From: Nonomuraea aurantiaca | Lineage (GTDB): Bacteria > Actinomycetota > Actinomycetes > Streptosporangiales > Streptosporangiaceae | DNA: 64,000 nucleotides | Direction: 5' to 3' | Assembly (NCBI RefSeq): GCF_020215705.1 | Contig: NZ_JAIWNB010000004.1 | Coordinates: 372,001 to 436,000 of the forward strand | Shown here: positions 55,887-63,327 of the stretch, one piece after another | Layout of the letters: every line of letters begins with the position of its first letter | Position numbering within the stretch: the first letter of the stretch is position 1 | Notes under the pieces: generated by a model | What the model was told of the DNA's origin: nothing | The model's input: only the letters and a program-made list of their open reading frames with translations | Databases searched by the model: none | Program-made: the position numbers and the translations under genes

Positions 55887-56654
55887 ATGACCGTTCTGCT
55901 GACGCTCCAGGCCGAGCTGGCCGCGTCGACCGCCCGTTTCCTGGCCACGGCGGCTTCCCTCACCGAGGACGACATCGCCGCGCCCTCCCTCCTTCCCGGC
56001 TGGTCCAGGGGCCACGTGCTCGCCCACGTGGCGGGGAACGCCGACAGCCACATCAACCTGCTGACCTGGGCCAGGACCGGCGTCGAGACACCTCAGTACC
56101 CGACCGACGCGGCGCGGGAGACGGGCATCGAGGCGGGCGCGGGGCGTACCCCCGCCGAACACGTCGCCGAGCTGGCAGCCGCCGACGCCCGGCTGGCCGC
56201 CGCGGTCCATGACCTCCCGGAGGCGGCGTGGCGGGCGACCGTCTCGGGCATGCGCCCGCCGCCGCACCCCGCCTGGTACATCCTCGTACGGCGGCTGCGT
56301 GAGGTCGAAGTGCACCACGTGGACCTCGCCGCAGGGTACGGCCCGGCGGACTGGCCGGAGACGTTCGTCCACCGGGAGCTCCACGACTGCCTGCGGTGCT
56401 GGCCCTACGGGCAGAGCACCGTCAGCGAGATCACCCTGCGCGGCGGGCGGACGTGGCGCGACCTGGGCCCCGGCCCGGCGGTCGAGGGCGACGCGGCCGA
56501 CGTTCTGGCATGGCTCATCGGGAGATCCGACGGCACGGGCGTTAGGGTGGTGACAGAGGGGCGGCTGTCAACGCCGGTTCCCGTGGCGCCGCCCTGGATG
56601 ACGATGCCCGCCCCCGCTGATCTGCCCGCGACGCCCCCGAAGGACTACCCATGA
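55887..56654 (+). CDS. Maleylpyruvate isomerase family mycothiol-dependent enzyme
   Basis: A 255-residue DinB-like/MDMPI protein. The N-terminal four-helix bundle has LPGWSRGHVLAHVAGNADSH, with the metal-ligand His, and the later HH of REVEVHHVDL; the last 80 residues form the SCP2-like C-terminal domain. These are mycothiol-dependent isomerases or transferases, mostly unassigned. The ATG at 55887 lies at the edge of a CCGGAT/ATCCGG inverted repeat (55866-55885). Its stop overlaps the MBL-fold gene by four bases. Confidence 0.87.
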   Translation: MTVLLTLQAELAASTARFLATAASLTEDDIAAPSLLPGWSRGHVLAHVAGNADSHINLLTWARTGVETPQYPTDAARETGIEAGAGRTPAEHVAELAAADARLAAAVHDLPEAAWRATVSGMRPPPHPAWYILVRRLREVEVHHVDLAAGYGPADWPETFVHRELHDCLRCWPYGQSTVSEITLRGGRTWRDLGPGPAVEGDAADVLAWLIGRSDGTGVRVVTEGRLSTPVPVAPPWMTMPAPADLPATPPKDYP

Positions 56655-57307
56655 CCTACACAGGTGACGTCCAGGTCGGCGGTCCCGCCGACGTACGCGA
56701 GCTCTCGAAGCTGGCGATCTACAAGCTGGCAGTGGGGCCGTTCGACAACAACGCCTATCTGCTGCGCTGCACCGAGACCGGCGACGGCCTGCTGATCGAC
56801 GCCGCCGCGGAGGCCGACCGGCTGCTGGCGCTCATCTCCGACCAGCCGATCAGCGCGATCGTCACGACCCACCAGCACGGCGACCACTGGCAGGCGCTGG
56901 AGCAGGTGACCAAGGTGACGGGCGCCCAGGTGATCGCGCACCCGCTCGACGCGCCCGGCCTGCCGGTCCCGGTGGACCGCACGGTCGAGCACGGCGACAG
57001 GATCACGGTCGGCGTGGTCGACCTCGAGGTGATCCACCTGCGCGGCCACACGCCGGGTTCGATCGCCCTGCTGTACGACGGCGGCGACGAGGGGAGACAC
57101 CTGTTCACCGGCGACTCGCTCTTCCCGGGCGGGGTGGGCAACACGCAGAAGGACCCGGAGCGGTTCGCCCAGCTCTACGGCGACGTCGTCGAGCGGATCT
57201 TCGACCGGCTGCCCGACGACACGTGGGTGTACCCGGGCCACGGCAAGGACACCACGCTCGGCGCCGAGCGCCCCTCCCTGCCGGAATGGAAGGCCCGAGG
57301 CTGGTAA
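56651..57307 (+). CDS. MBL-fold metallo-hydrolase (glyoxalase II-like)
   Basis: A 218-residue metallo-beta-lactamase fold hydrolase. The metal motif is TTHQHGDHWQAL (HxHxDH), with further ligands in HLRGHTPGSIAL, FTGDSLFPGG and YPGHGKDT. The ATG overlaps the stop of the mycothiol-type isomerase gene (ATGA), so a thiol-conjugate hydrolysing role, parallel to glyoxalase II, is a reasonable inference. Confidence 0.9.
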   Translation: MTYTGDVQVGGPADVRELSKLAIYKLAVGPFDNNAYLLRCTETGDGLLIDAAAEADRLLALISDQPISAIVTTHQHGDHWQALEQVTKVTGAQVIAHPLDAPGLPVPVDRTVEHGDRITVGVVDLEVIHLRGHTPGSIALLYDGGDEGRHLFTGDSLFPGGVGNTQKDPERFAQLYGDVVERIFDRLPDDTWVYPGHGKDTTLGAERPSLPEWKARGW

Positions 57308-57318
57308 ACCCGCCGACG

Positions 57319-57591
57319 TCAGCGGTTCGCCAGGACTCGGGCGATCCGCTGGGCCGCCAGGGCGGGATCGTCGGCGAGGCCCACGACCTCGCCCCACGAC
57401 CAGCGGTAGAACCACCCCTCCGGCAACGGCACGCAGTCGACGGTCTCGACCAGCAGCACGGTGTCGGGGTCGCTGACCCGCAGCGCCGGCGGGTAGGGCA
57501 GCAGCGTGGTGGTCAGCCCGTGCAACTCCAGCTCCCTGGCCAGCTTCGCGAGAAAGTACGTTCGCGTGTGCTCGCGCGGCGTGGCCGACAT
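57319..57591 (-). CDS. Hypothetical protein, 90 residues
   Basis: A small protein without signal peptide or helices long enough for a membrane. It begins MSATPREHTRTYFLAKLARE and has two Trp in FYRWSWGEVVGL. The reading frame shows the expected high GC at third positions and no competitor, so I regard it as real. I do not recognise the family and the neighbours (MBL hydrolase, convergent; pssA, upstream) give no function. Confidence 0.7.
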   Translation of the reverse strand: MSATPREHTRTYFLAKLARELELHGLTTTLLPYPPALRVSDPDTVLLVETVDCVPLPEGWFYRWSWGEVVGLADDPALAAQRIARVLANR

Positions 57592-57629
57592 GGCTCCATC
57601 ACCACCCGGATGACGGCGGACGTATCCGC

Positions 57630-58451
57630 TCAGCTGCCGATGCGCTCGGCTTCCTTGCGCTGCTCACGCTTGTAGAACAGCACCCGCAGGGGGATCGCCG
57701 CCACGAGCGCGATCTGCATGGTGGCACCGATCTTGATGGGCAGGTCGCCGCCCTCGGGCCAGGCCACCCAGAAGGTCAGGAAGGCCACATTGATCATGAT
57801 CCACCCGAGCACGACCGCGGCGAGCTGCCCCTTGGGCTTGGGGTATTCGATCCGGCTCACCATCAGCCAGGCCACGCCGAGCACCGCGAGCAACGAGTAG
57901 ACGCTCGGCTGGAACAGCATCACGATCGAGATGACGGTCATGGCGCCCATGGGAATGGGCAGGCCCATGAAGTCGCCGCTCTTGGTCTTGACGCAGGCGA
58001 ACCTGGCCAGCCGTACGACGCCGGCGACCAGCACCGCCGCGGCGGCGGCCACCACCGCGGTGAACGGCACCTTGTCCGTGAAACCACCCCAGATCACGAC
58101 CATGAACGCGGGCGCGAACCCGAAGCTGATCACGTCGGCGAGGTTGTCGAGCTCGGCGCCCATGGCGGAGGCGCGGAAGCGCCGCGCGACCAGGCCGTCG
58201 AACAGGTCGCAGGTGGCGCCGATGAGCAGGAGCACCACGGCGGTCGCGAAGTAGCTCGGCGCGGGCGTGAAGTCGCCCCCGGCCTTGAGCGACTGGATCG
58301 CCGATGAGGCCAGGACGCATACCGCGAGGAACCCGCAGATGGCGTTGCCCAGCGAGAGCGAGTCCGCCGCGGACAGGCGGAACGCCTTGCCGACGGGTCC
58401 TCGAGGTTCTTCGTCGTCGGCCTGCCAGCTGCCGGCGTCAGCCGCGGTCAA
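57630..58451 (-). CDS. pssA: CDP-diacylglycerol-serine O-phosphatidyltransferase
   Basis: A 273-residue CDP-alcohol phosphotransferase with about eight helices. The diagnostic motif DG-x2-AR-x8-G-x3-D-x3-D reads DGLVARRFRASAMGAELDNL followed by AD. It makes phosphatidylserine, the precursor that psd decarboxylates to phosphatidylethanolamine. The ATG overlaps psd by 14 bp, so both are one operon. The first 25 residues are hydrophilic. Confidence 0.94.
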   Translation of the reverse strand: MTAADAGSWQADDEEPRGPVGKAFRLSAADSLSLGNAICGFLAVCVLASSAIQSLKAGGDFTPAPSYFATAVVLLLIGATCDLFDGLVARRFRASAMGAELDNLADVISFGFAPAFMVVIWGGFTDKVPFTAVVAAAAAVLVAGVVRLARFACVKTKSGDFMGLPIPMGAMTVISIVMLFQPSVYSLLAVLGVAWLMVSRIEYPKPKGQLAAVVLGWIMINVAFLTFWVAWPEGGDLPIKIGATMQIALVAAIPLRVLFYKREQRKEAERIGS

Positions 58452-59079
58452 TTCTGGTCACCCCCGCAACCGTCTTCTCGCCCACGGACACCGCGGACGT
58501 GATCCCTTCGGGAAGGTAGATGTCGACCCGCGAACCGAACCTGATGAGCCCGATCCGCTCGGTCTGCGAGACCTTGGCGCCGACGGTCACGTATGGCACG
58601 ATCCTGCGCGCCACCGCGCCTGCGATCTGCACCATCTCGACGTCGCCGAGCGCCGTCGAGAAATGCCACACCACGCGTTCGTTCTGGTCGCTGTCCTTGT
58701 TGAAAGCCGGCAGGAAGCCACCCGCCACATGCTGCACGGAGGTGACATTTCCCGCAAGGGGGGCCCTGTTGACATGGACGTTCAGCGGACTCATGAAGAT
58801 CGCGACGCGGGTGCGCCCATCGGCCTGCGGGTCGATGCTCTGCACGACGCCGTCGGCCGGTGACAGGATCCGCCCCTCGCCCGGCGTGCGGTCCGGGTCA
58901 CGGAAGAACCAGAGCATGGCACCGGTGAGGGCGCCCAGCGGCACGGCCGCCAGCGCCCATCGACGGTCCCGGCGCGTCAGCAGCGCGGTGGTGGCCGCGG
59001 CGGCGACGGTGGGGAAGAGCCACGGGGACACCCCGCGCGCGAGCCGCACGCGGCCCGTCTTGGCAGAATCGTCTGACAC
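58438..59079 (-). CDS. psd: Phosphatidylserine decarboxylase
   Basis: A 213-residue proenzyme of the short (archaetidylserine decarboxylase-like) type. The N-terminal helices are followed by ILSPADGVVQSID, FMSPLNVHVNRAP and the self-cleavage site RFGSRVDIYLP, where the Ser becomes the pyruvoyl group. The GTG at 59077-59079 has GAAGG 7 nt upstream and is preferred to a longer frame that lacks conserved sequence. With pssA it forms phosphatidylethanolamine at the membrane. Confidence 0.93.
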   Translation of the reverse strand: MSDDSAKTGRVRLARGVSPWLFPTVAAAATTALLTRRDRRWALAAVPLGALTGAMLWFFRDPDRTPGEGRILSPADGVVQSIDPQADGRTRVAIFMSPLNVHVNRAPLAGNVTSVQHVAGGFLPAFNKDSDQNERVVWHFSTALGDVEMVQIAGAVARRIVPYVTVGAKVSQTERIGLIRFGSRVDIYLPEGITSAVSVGEKTVAGVTRIDRG

Positions 59080-59183
59080 GTACAACCTTCGATGGTGACT
59101 GGACTGGGCGCTTTGCCGTGATGTTACAGAGTCAGCAACTATTACACGGCGCAACTTCTCAAGCAAAGCGCCTCGAAAGCCAT

Positions 59184-60164
59184 TTAGCTAGCCCTGCTGG
59201 CTTCCTCGCCCTTGCGCGCATCGACACGGGCCTTGATCAGGCTGGCCGCGGTAGTGATGACCATGGTGGCGCCGATGACCGTGAGCGAGACCCAGATGGG
59301 GATTTCGGGCGCCCAGGAGACCTCGCTGGCATGCAGTGCCTCCAATATGAGCTTAACCCCGATGAAGCCCAGTATGAACGCAAGCCCATAGCTGATGTAG
59401 ACCAGCCGCTGAAGCAGGCCCCCCAGCAGGAAGTAGAGCTGACGCAGTCCCATCAGCGCGAACGCGTTGGCCGCGAAGACGATGAACGGGTCCTTGGTGA
59501 GCCCGAAAATGGCGGGAATCGAGTCGAGCGCGAACAGCAGGTCGGTGCTGCCGATGGCGACCATCACGATGAGCATCGGGGTGACCATCCGACGCCCGTC
59601 GATCTTGACGGTGACCTTCGACCCGACGTAGCCCTCGGTGGTGGGGAACGCCTTGCGCACCCACCTGAGCAGGATGTTCTCGCTGAACTCCTCTTCCTCG
59701 CCCTTGAGGTGCTGCCGGATCAGGTTGATCGCGGTGTAGACCAGAAAAGCGCCGAAGACATAGAACAGCCAGCTGAACCGCTCCAGCGCCGCCGCGCCGA
59801 GCGCGATGAAGATGCCGCGCATGACCAGCGCCAGCAGGATCCCGACGAGCAACACCTTGTGCTGGTACGCCCGGGGCACCGCGAACCGGCTCATGACGAT
59901 GAAGAAGATGAACAGGTTGTCGACGCTCAAGCTGTATTCGGTGATGTAACCGGCGAAGAACTCCCCCGCCTTGGCGCCGCCGAGCGTGGCCCACAGCACA
60001 CCGCCGAACACCGCGGCGAGCAGCACATAGAACGTGACCCAGTATCCGGCCTGCCGCATCGAGAACTCACGGGCTTCACCACGGTCGACGATCCAGAGGT
60101 CGATGGCCAGAACGACCAGCAGGCCGCCGATGACGGCGATCCAGGCCCAGACAGGTACGGCCAC
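59184..60164 (-). CDS. TerC family membrane protein (probable Mn2+ exporter)
   Basis: A 326-residue protein with eight or nine helices. TerC hallmarks with membrane acidic residues are SLSVDNLFIFFIVM and DLLFALDSIPAIFGLTKD. I choose the GTG at 60162-60164, which has GGAGGT 7 nt upstream; an ATG at 60182 lies upstream of that ribosome binding site. TerC relatives such as MeeF and Alx export manganese, in some cases to feed exported enzymes. The yybP-ykoY riboswitch upstream supports a Mn role here. Confidence 0.93.
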   Translation of the reverse strand: MAVPVWAWIAVIGGLLVVLAIDLWIVDRGEAREFSMRQAGYWVTFYVLLAAVFGGVLWATLGGAKAGEFFAGYITEYSLSVDNLFIFFIVMSRFAVPRAYQHKVLLVGILLALVMRGIFIALGAAALERFSWLFYVFGAFLVYTAINLIRQHLKGEEEEFSENILLRWVRKAFPTTEGYVGSKVTVKIDGRRMVTPMLIVMVAIGSTDLLFALDSIPAIFGLTKDPFIVFAANAFALMGLRQLYFLLGGLLQRLVYISYGLAFILGFIGVKLILEALHASEVSWAPEIPIWVSLTVIGATMVITTAASLIKARVDARKGEEASRAS

Positions 60165-60171
60165 GTGCTCT

Positions 60172-60204
60172 ACCTCCGGCATGCAAAAAACGAGTGCCGG
60201 AGGT
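60172..60204 (-). promoter_or_regulatory. Expression platform: stem that hides the terC ribosome binding site
   Basis: Arms 60172-60181 and 60195-60204 form a 10-bp RNA stem (ACCUCCGGCA with UGCCGGAGGU) and a 13-nt loop. The downstream arm includes the GGAGG of the terC GTG; the upstream arm is the 3' strand of the riboswitch aptamer. Confidence 0.7.
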
Positions 60205-60306
60205 CTCTCCCGCCCGCCAAAGCTCGCGGACCGGCAGCCCCGGGGGTCCCGTGGAGCGGGACTGCACCGTGATGACGAGGCTGCCGCGAAGGGATACTCC
60301 CCTCCC
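60191..60306 (-). ncRNA. yybP-ykoY (Mn2+) riboswitch aptamer upstream of the TerC gene
   Basis: The transcribed minus strand reads GGGAGGGGAGUAUCC at the 5' end, GUCAUCACGGUGC in the middle and GAGAGACCUCCGGC at the 3' end, as in yybP-ykoY elements, which often precede terC-like genes. The 5' GGAGG can pair with the 3' CCUCC to close P1. Confidence 0.75.
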
Positions 60307-60346
60307 TAACGCACGCAGTATATGAGAACGCGTAAGTCTCGCCTAA

Positions 60347-61528
60347 TCATTCGTGGTGCCTTGACTGTCCGTAGACATTCAGCACGCTTTGCACCGCTTC
60401 ATCGGCATCGGGCAGCTCCGCCCCCCGCCGCGCCGCTGCCGCGGCCAGCCGCGCCGCCTCGGCGCCGTCTCCCACCACATCCTGTACGGCGGCCCGCAAC
60501 GCCGCCGCGTCCCCGTACGGCACCAGGATCCCCGCCCCGGCCAGCAGATCGGGCACCCCGCCCACGGCCGTCGCGATGACCGGCCGCCCCACCATGAGGG
60601 TCTCGCTCAGGCTCAACGGCTGGCCCTCCCATCTGCTCGCCCAGACCACGACGGTCGCGGCGGCCAGCAGGTCGGGCACATCATCCCGATTGCCCAGGAG
60701 CACCACGGGCAGCGCCTCGGCCTCGATCCTGCGCCGCAGGTCGCCGAGCAACGGCCCGTCTCCCGCCACCGCGAACAGCGGTGTCTCGCCCTCGCCCGCC
60801 CAGGGCCCGCGGGCGGCGTCGAGGAGGGTCTCCAAGCCCTTCTGCTGGGCCAGCCTGGCGACGGTCAGCACGATCGGCCGCCGCCCGGCCCCCAACTCGG
60901 CCCTGACCTCCTGCGGCGAACGCCGGGCCGCCCGCGGCACGGGCGCGGGCACCACGGCCGGCCCCACCTCCCGCGCCCCCAGCGCCCTCATCCGCTCCCC
61001 CAGGTCGGGCGAGACGACCAGCACCTGGTCGGCCCTCCTGGCCACGACCCGTTCGAGCCCGCCATAGACGACCCCGATCAGTCCCCCGGCGGTGAGCGCG
61101 TTGTGCAACGTCACCACCAGCGGCACCCGCGTTCTCATCCCGAACCGCCCCGGCACCGGCCTGCTCACGCCGGACGGCACCGGCCCGCGGGACGGCCCGC
61201 CCACCACCGTCCGCCTCCTCGACCGGCCCCACAGCCCCAGCCCGGCCAGCGCCCCGGCCCGGAGGCCGTGGGCGTGGACCACGTCGGCGTCCTTGGTCAC
61301 CCGCCGGATCGCGCGCACGGCCCGCAGGTCATTGACCGGATGCGGCCGATCCGACATCGGCGCCTCCATGAACCGGGCCCCGGCCTCGCCGAACGAGAAT
61401 TGCTCCTCGACGCTCCCCGGCCCCACGACCACCACGCGATGGCCGCGCCGGATGAGCCCCTCGACCAGCATCCGGACATGCCGTCCCGTCCCCCCGGACG
61501 TGGTGCCCAGCACGAACGCCACCCGCAC
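60347..61528 (-). CDS. Glycosyltransferase family 4 (GT-B fold)
   Basis: A 393-residue GT-B glycosyltransferase. The N-terminal domain begins VAFVLGTTSGGTGRHVRMLV, with DADVVHAHGLRAG; the C-terminal nucleotide-sugar site is SRWEGQPLSLSETLMVGRPV, with the E-x7-E pattern. An Arg/Gly/Pro-rich insertion at about residues 105-130 separates the two halves. It begins with GTG 9 nt after the MurJ-like gene, with GAGGAG between them. Transfer of a sugar to a lipid-linked or envelope acceptor is likely; the acceptor is not identifiable. Confidence 0.9.
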   Translation of the reverse strand: MRVAFVLGTTSGGTGRHVRMLVEGLIRRGHRVVVVGPGSVEEQFSFGEAGARFMEAPMSDRPHPVNDLRAVRAIRRVTKDADVVHAHGLRAGALAGLGLWGRSRRRTVVGGPSRGPVPSGVSRPVPGRFGMRTRVPLVVTLHNALTAGGLIGVVYGGLERVVARRADQVLVVSPDLGERMRALGAREVGPAVVPAPVPRAARRSPQEVRAELGAGRRPIVLTVARLAQQKGLETLLDAARGPWAGEGETPLFAVAGDGPLLGDLRRRIEAEALPVVLLGNRDDVPDLLAAATVVVWASRWEGQPLSLSETLMVGRPVIATAVGGVPDLLAGAGILVPYGDAAALRAAVQDVVGDGAEAARLAAAAARRGAELPDADEAVQSVLNVYGQSRHHE

Positions 61529-61537
61529 AGCCGCTCC

Positions 61538-63190
61538 TCACTTCCCAGATCCACGCCTGAACGAACCGGCCACCGCCCGAGCCGTCGGCCGGTCCAGCAA
61601 CGCCACCACCACGGCACCGGCGACGGCCGCCGCGAGCGCCGCCAGCACGGTCGCCCCGACATTGGGCCAGATGCCCCGCGCCCCCAGCACCCCCACGACC
61701 GCCGCCCCGGCCAGGTATCCCGCGCCACCGCCGGCGACCGAGGCCAGCGCGGCCCGGCCCAGCCCGGCCAGCGCGGCCCGGCCCAGCCCGGCCACCGCGT
61801 CGCGCCCCCGCGCCCGCACCACCGAGGCGAGCAGCAGCGCGCCCCCCACGGTCATCCCGGTGGTCATGCCGAGCGCCAGCCCGCCGAGCTTCCAGTCATC
61901 GGGAAACGCCAGCGCGAACCCGGTCTGCGCCACCATGACGACGCCCCACCCCAGCACGGTGTCCGTCGCCACGGCCCGGCCGCGCCCGGCCGCGTACAGG
62001 ACGCGACTCAGCTGCGCGATGAGCCCGTAGCCGACGAGCCCGGGCGCGAACAGCGCGATCGCGCGGGCGAAATCCTGCGCGGGCACGTCGCTCTTGAAGC
62101 CGAGGAACACCACCGCCCCGGGCTCGGCCACCGCGGCGAGCACCCCGGCGGCCAGCCCCGACACCAGCACCACCGCCCGCGTGGTCCGCGCGGCGAGCGC
62201 CGCGAACCCCGCCGTGTCGCCGCTGCCCGCCCGCGCGGACAGCCGCGGAAACGCGCTGGTGGCGATGGGCACGGCCAGCACCGCGTACGGCACCAGGTAG
62301 ATCGCCCAGGCGTAGTTGTAGACCACGATGGCCCCGTTGCCGACCTCCCGGTTGGACAGCACGACCACCATGGCCATGGCGGCCTGCTGGGCGATCAGCG
62401 CGGTCACCCCGGCCAGCGCGAGCCTGCGCACCTGGACGGCCACGCCGTCGGGGAACCGCAGCGTGGGCCGCCACCGCAAGCCGAGCCCGGCGACCGGGCC
62501 GATCACGGTCAGCACCAGGGCCAGCACCCCGAGGCTGGTGCCCACGGACAGCGCGAGCTCGGCGGGCCCCAGCTCCCGGGCAGGAGCGCTGCTCCCCCCG
62601 CTGAGCGGCACGAACAGCAGGTAGGCGACGATGACCACGAGACTGGACACCAGCGGGGCCACGGCGGGCCCGGCGAAGCGGTGGTGGGCCTGGAGCACGC
62701 CGTAGAGGACGACCGCGACGCCGTACAGCGGGATCTGGGGGGCGAAGACGACCAGCATGCGGGTGGCGACCGCGGTCACCTCGCCCACGTCACAGCCGGG
62801 CACCGCGTCGCCGAAGAACAGCCCGAGGATCGGCCCGGCGAGCAGCGCGGTCAGCACGCCGAGCGGCACCAGCACCACGAGCACCCAGCTCAGCAGCGCC
62901 GAACTGATCCACCCGGCCCGCTCCCGGTCCGAGCCGCTCGAAGCGTGCCCCGGCCCGGCTCCCGCGAGCACCGGGACCACCATCCCGGCGAGCGCACCGC
63001 CGACGACGACCTCGAAGACGATGTTGGGGATCCCATTGGCCGTGGCGTAGGCAGTCCCCAGGCAGTTGGTGCCCACCGTCTGGGCGAACGCGTATTGCTT
63101 GGCGAACCCGGCGACCCGGGCCAGCACGGTGATCGCCCCGATGAGCAGCGCCCCACCGGCGACGCCGCGGACGAGCCGCTCCCTCACCAC
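61538..63190 (-). CDS. MurJ-like lipid flippase (MOP superfamily)
   Basis: A 550-residue, 14-helix transporter. The first helices (ITVLARVAGFAKQYAFAQTV and IVFEVVVGGALAGMVVPVL) and the central segment LVPYAVLAVPIATSAFPRLS are typical of MurJ/MviN-type flippases. It probably moves a lipid-linked saccharide across the membrane, together with the glycosyltransferases on each side. Whether it is the essential MurJ or a paralog cannot be told. Near residue 470 the sequence contains a duplicated octapeptide (GRAALAGL, twice) from a perfect 24-bp tandem repeat. Confidence 0.88.
   Translation of the reverse strand: MVRERLVRGVAGGALLIGAITVLARVAGFAKQYAFAQTVGTNCLGTAYATANGIPNIVFEVVVGGALAGMVVPVLAGAGPGHASSGSDRERAGWISSALLSWVLVVLVPLGVLTALLAGPILGLFFGDAVPGCDVGEVTAVATRMLVVFAPQIPLYGVAVVLYGVLQAHHRFAGPAVAPLVSSLVVIVAYLLFVPLSGGSSAPARELGPAELALSVGTSLGVLALVLTVIGPVAGLGLRWRPTLRFPDGVAVQVRRLALAGVTALIAQQAAMAMVVVLSNREVGNGAIVVYNYAWAIYLVPYAVLAVPIATSAFPRLSARAGSGDTAGFAALAARTTRAVVLVSGLAAGVLAAVAEPGAVVFLGFKSDVPAQDFARAIALFAPGLVGYGLIAQLSRVLYAAGRGRAVATDTVLGWGVVMVAQTGFALAFPDDWKLGGLALGMTTGMTVGGALLLASVVRARGRDAVAGLGRAALAGLGRAALASVAGGGAGYLAGAAVVGVLGARGIWPNVGATVLAALAAAVAGAVVVALLDRPTARAVAGSFRRGSGK
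61747..61794. repeat. Perfect in-frame 24-bp tandem duplication in the flippase gene
   Basis: 61747-61770 and 61771-61794 are identical and add eight residues to the protein without breaking the frame. Confidence 0.95.
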
Positions 63191-63327
63191 ACCCGCCCCG
63201 CCCCGAACCCGATCACGCGAACATCCTGGCAGGCCGCACCGACAATCGCGCAGGCCGCCCCATCACCTAACGGGACACCGACTGGCACCGCGCCACAGAA
63301 CACATGCCACGCCGAAGGACGCCGGGC

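Noticed and set aside
60185..60190. U6 run upstream of the TerC gene as an intrinsic terminator
   Set aside because: It is not directly preceded by a stable hairpin; it falls in the loop of the stem that hides the ribosome binding site, which fits translation control better.
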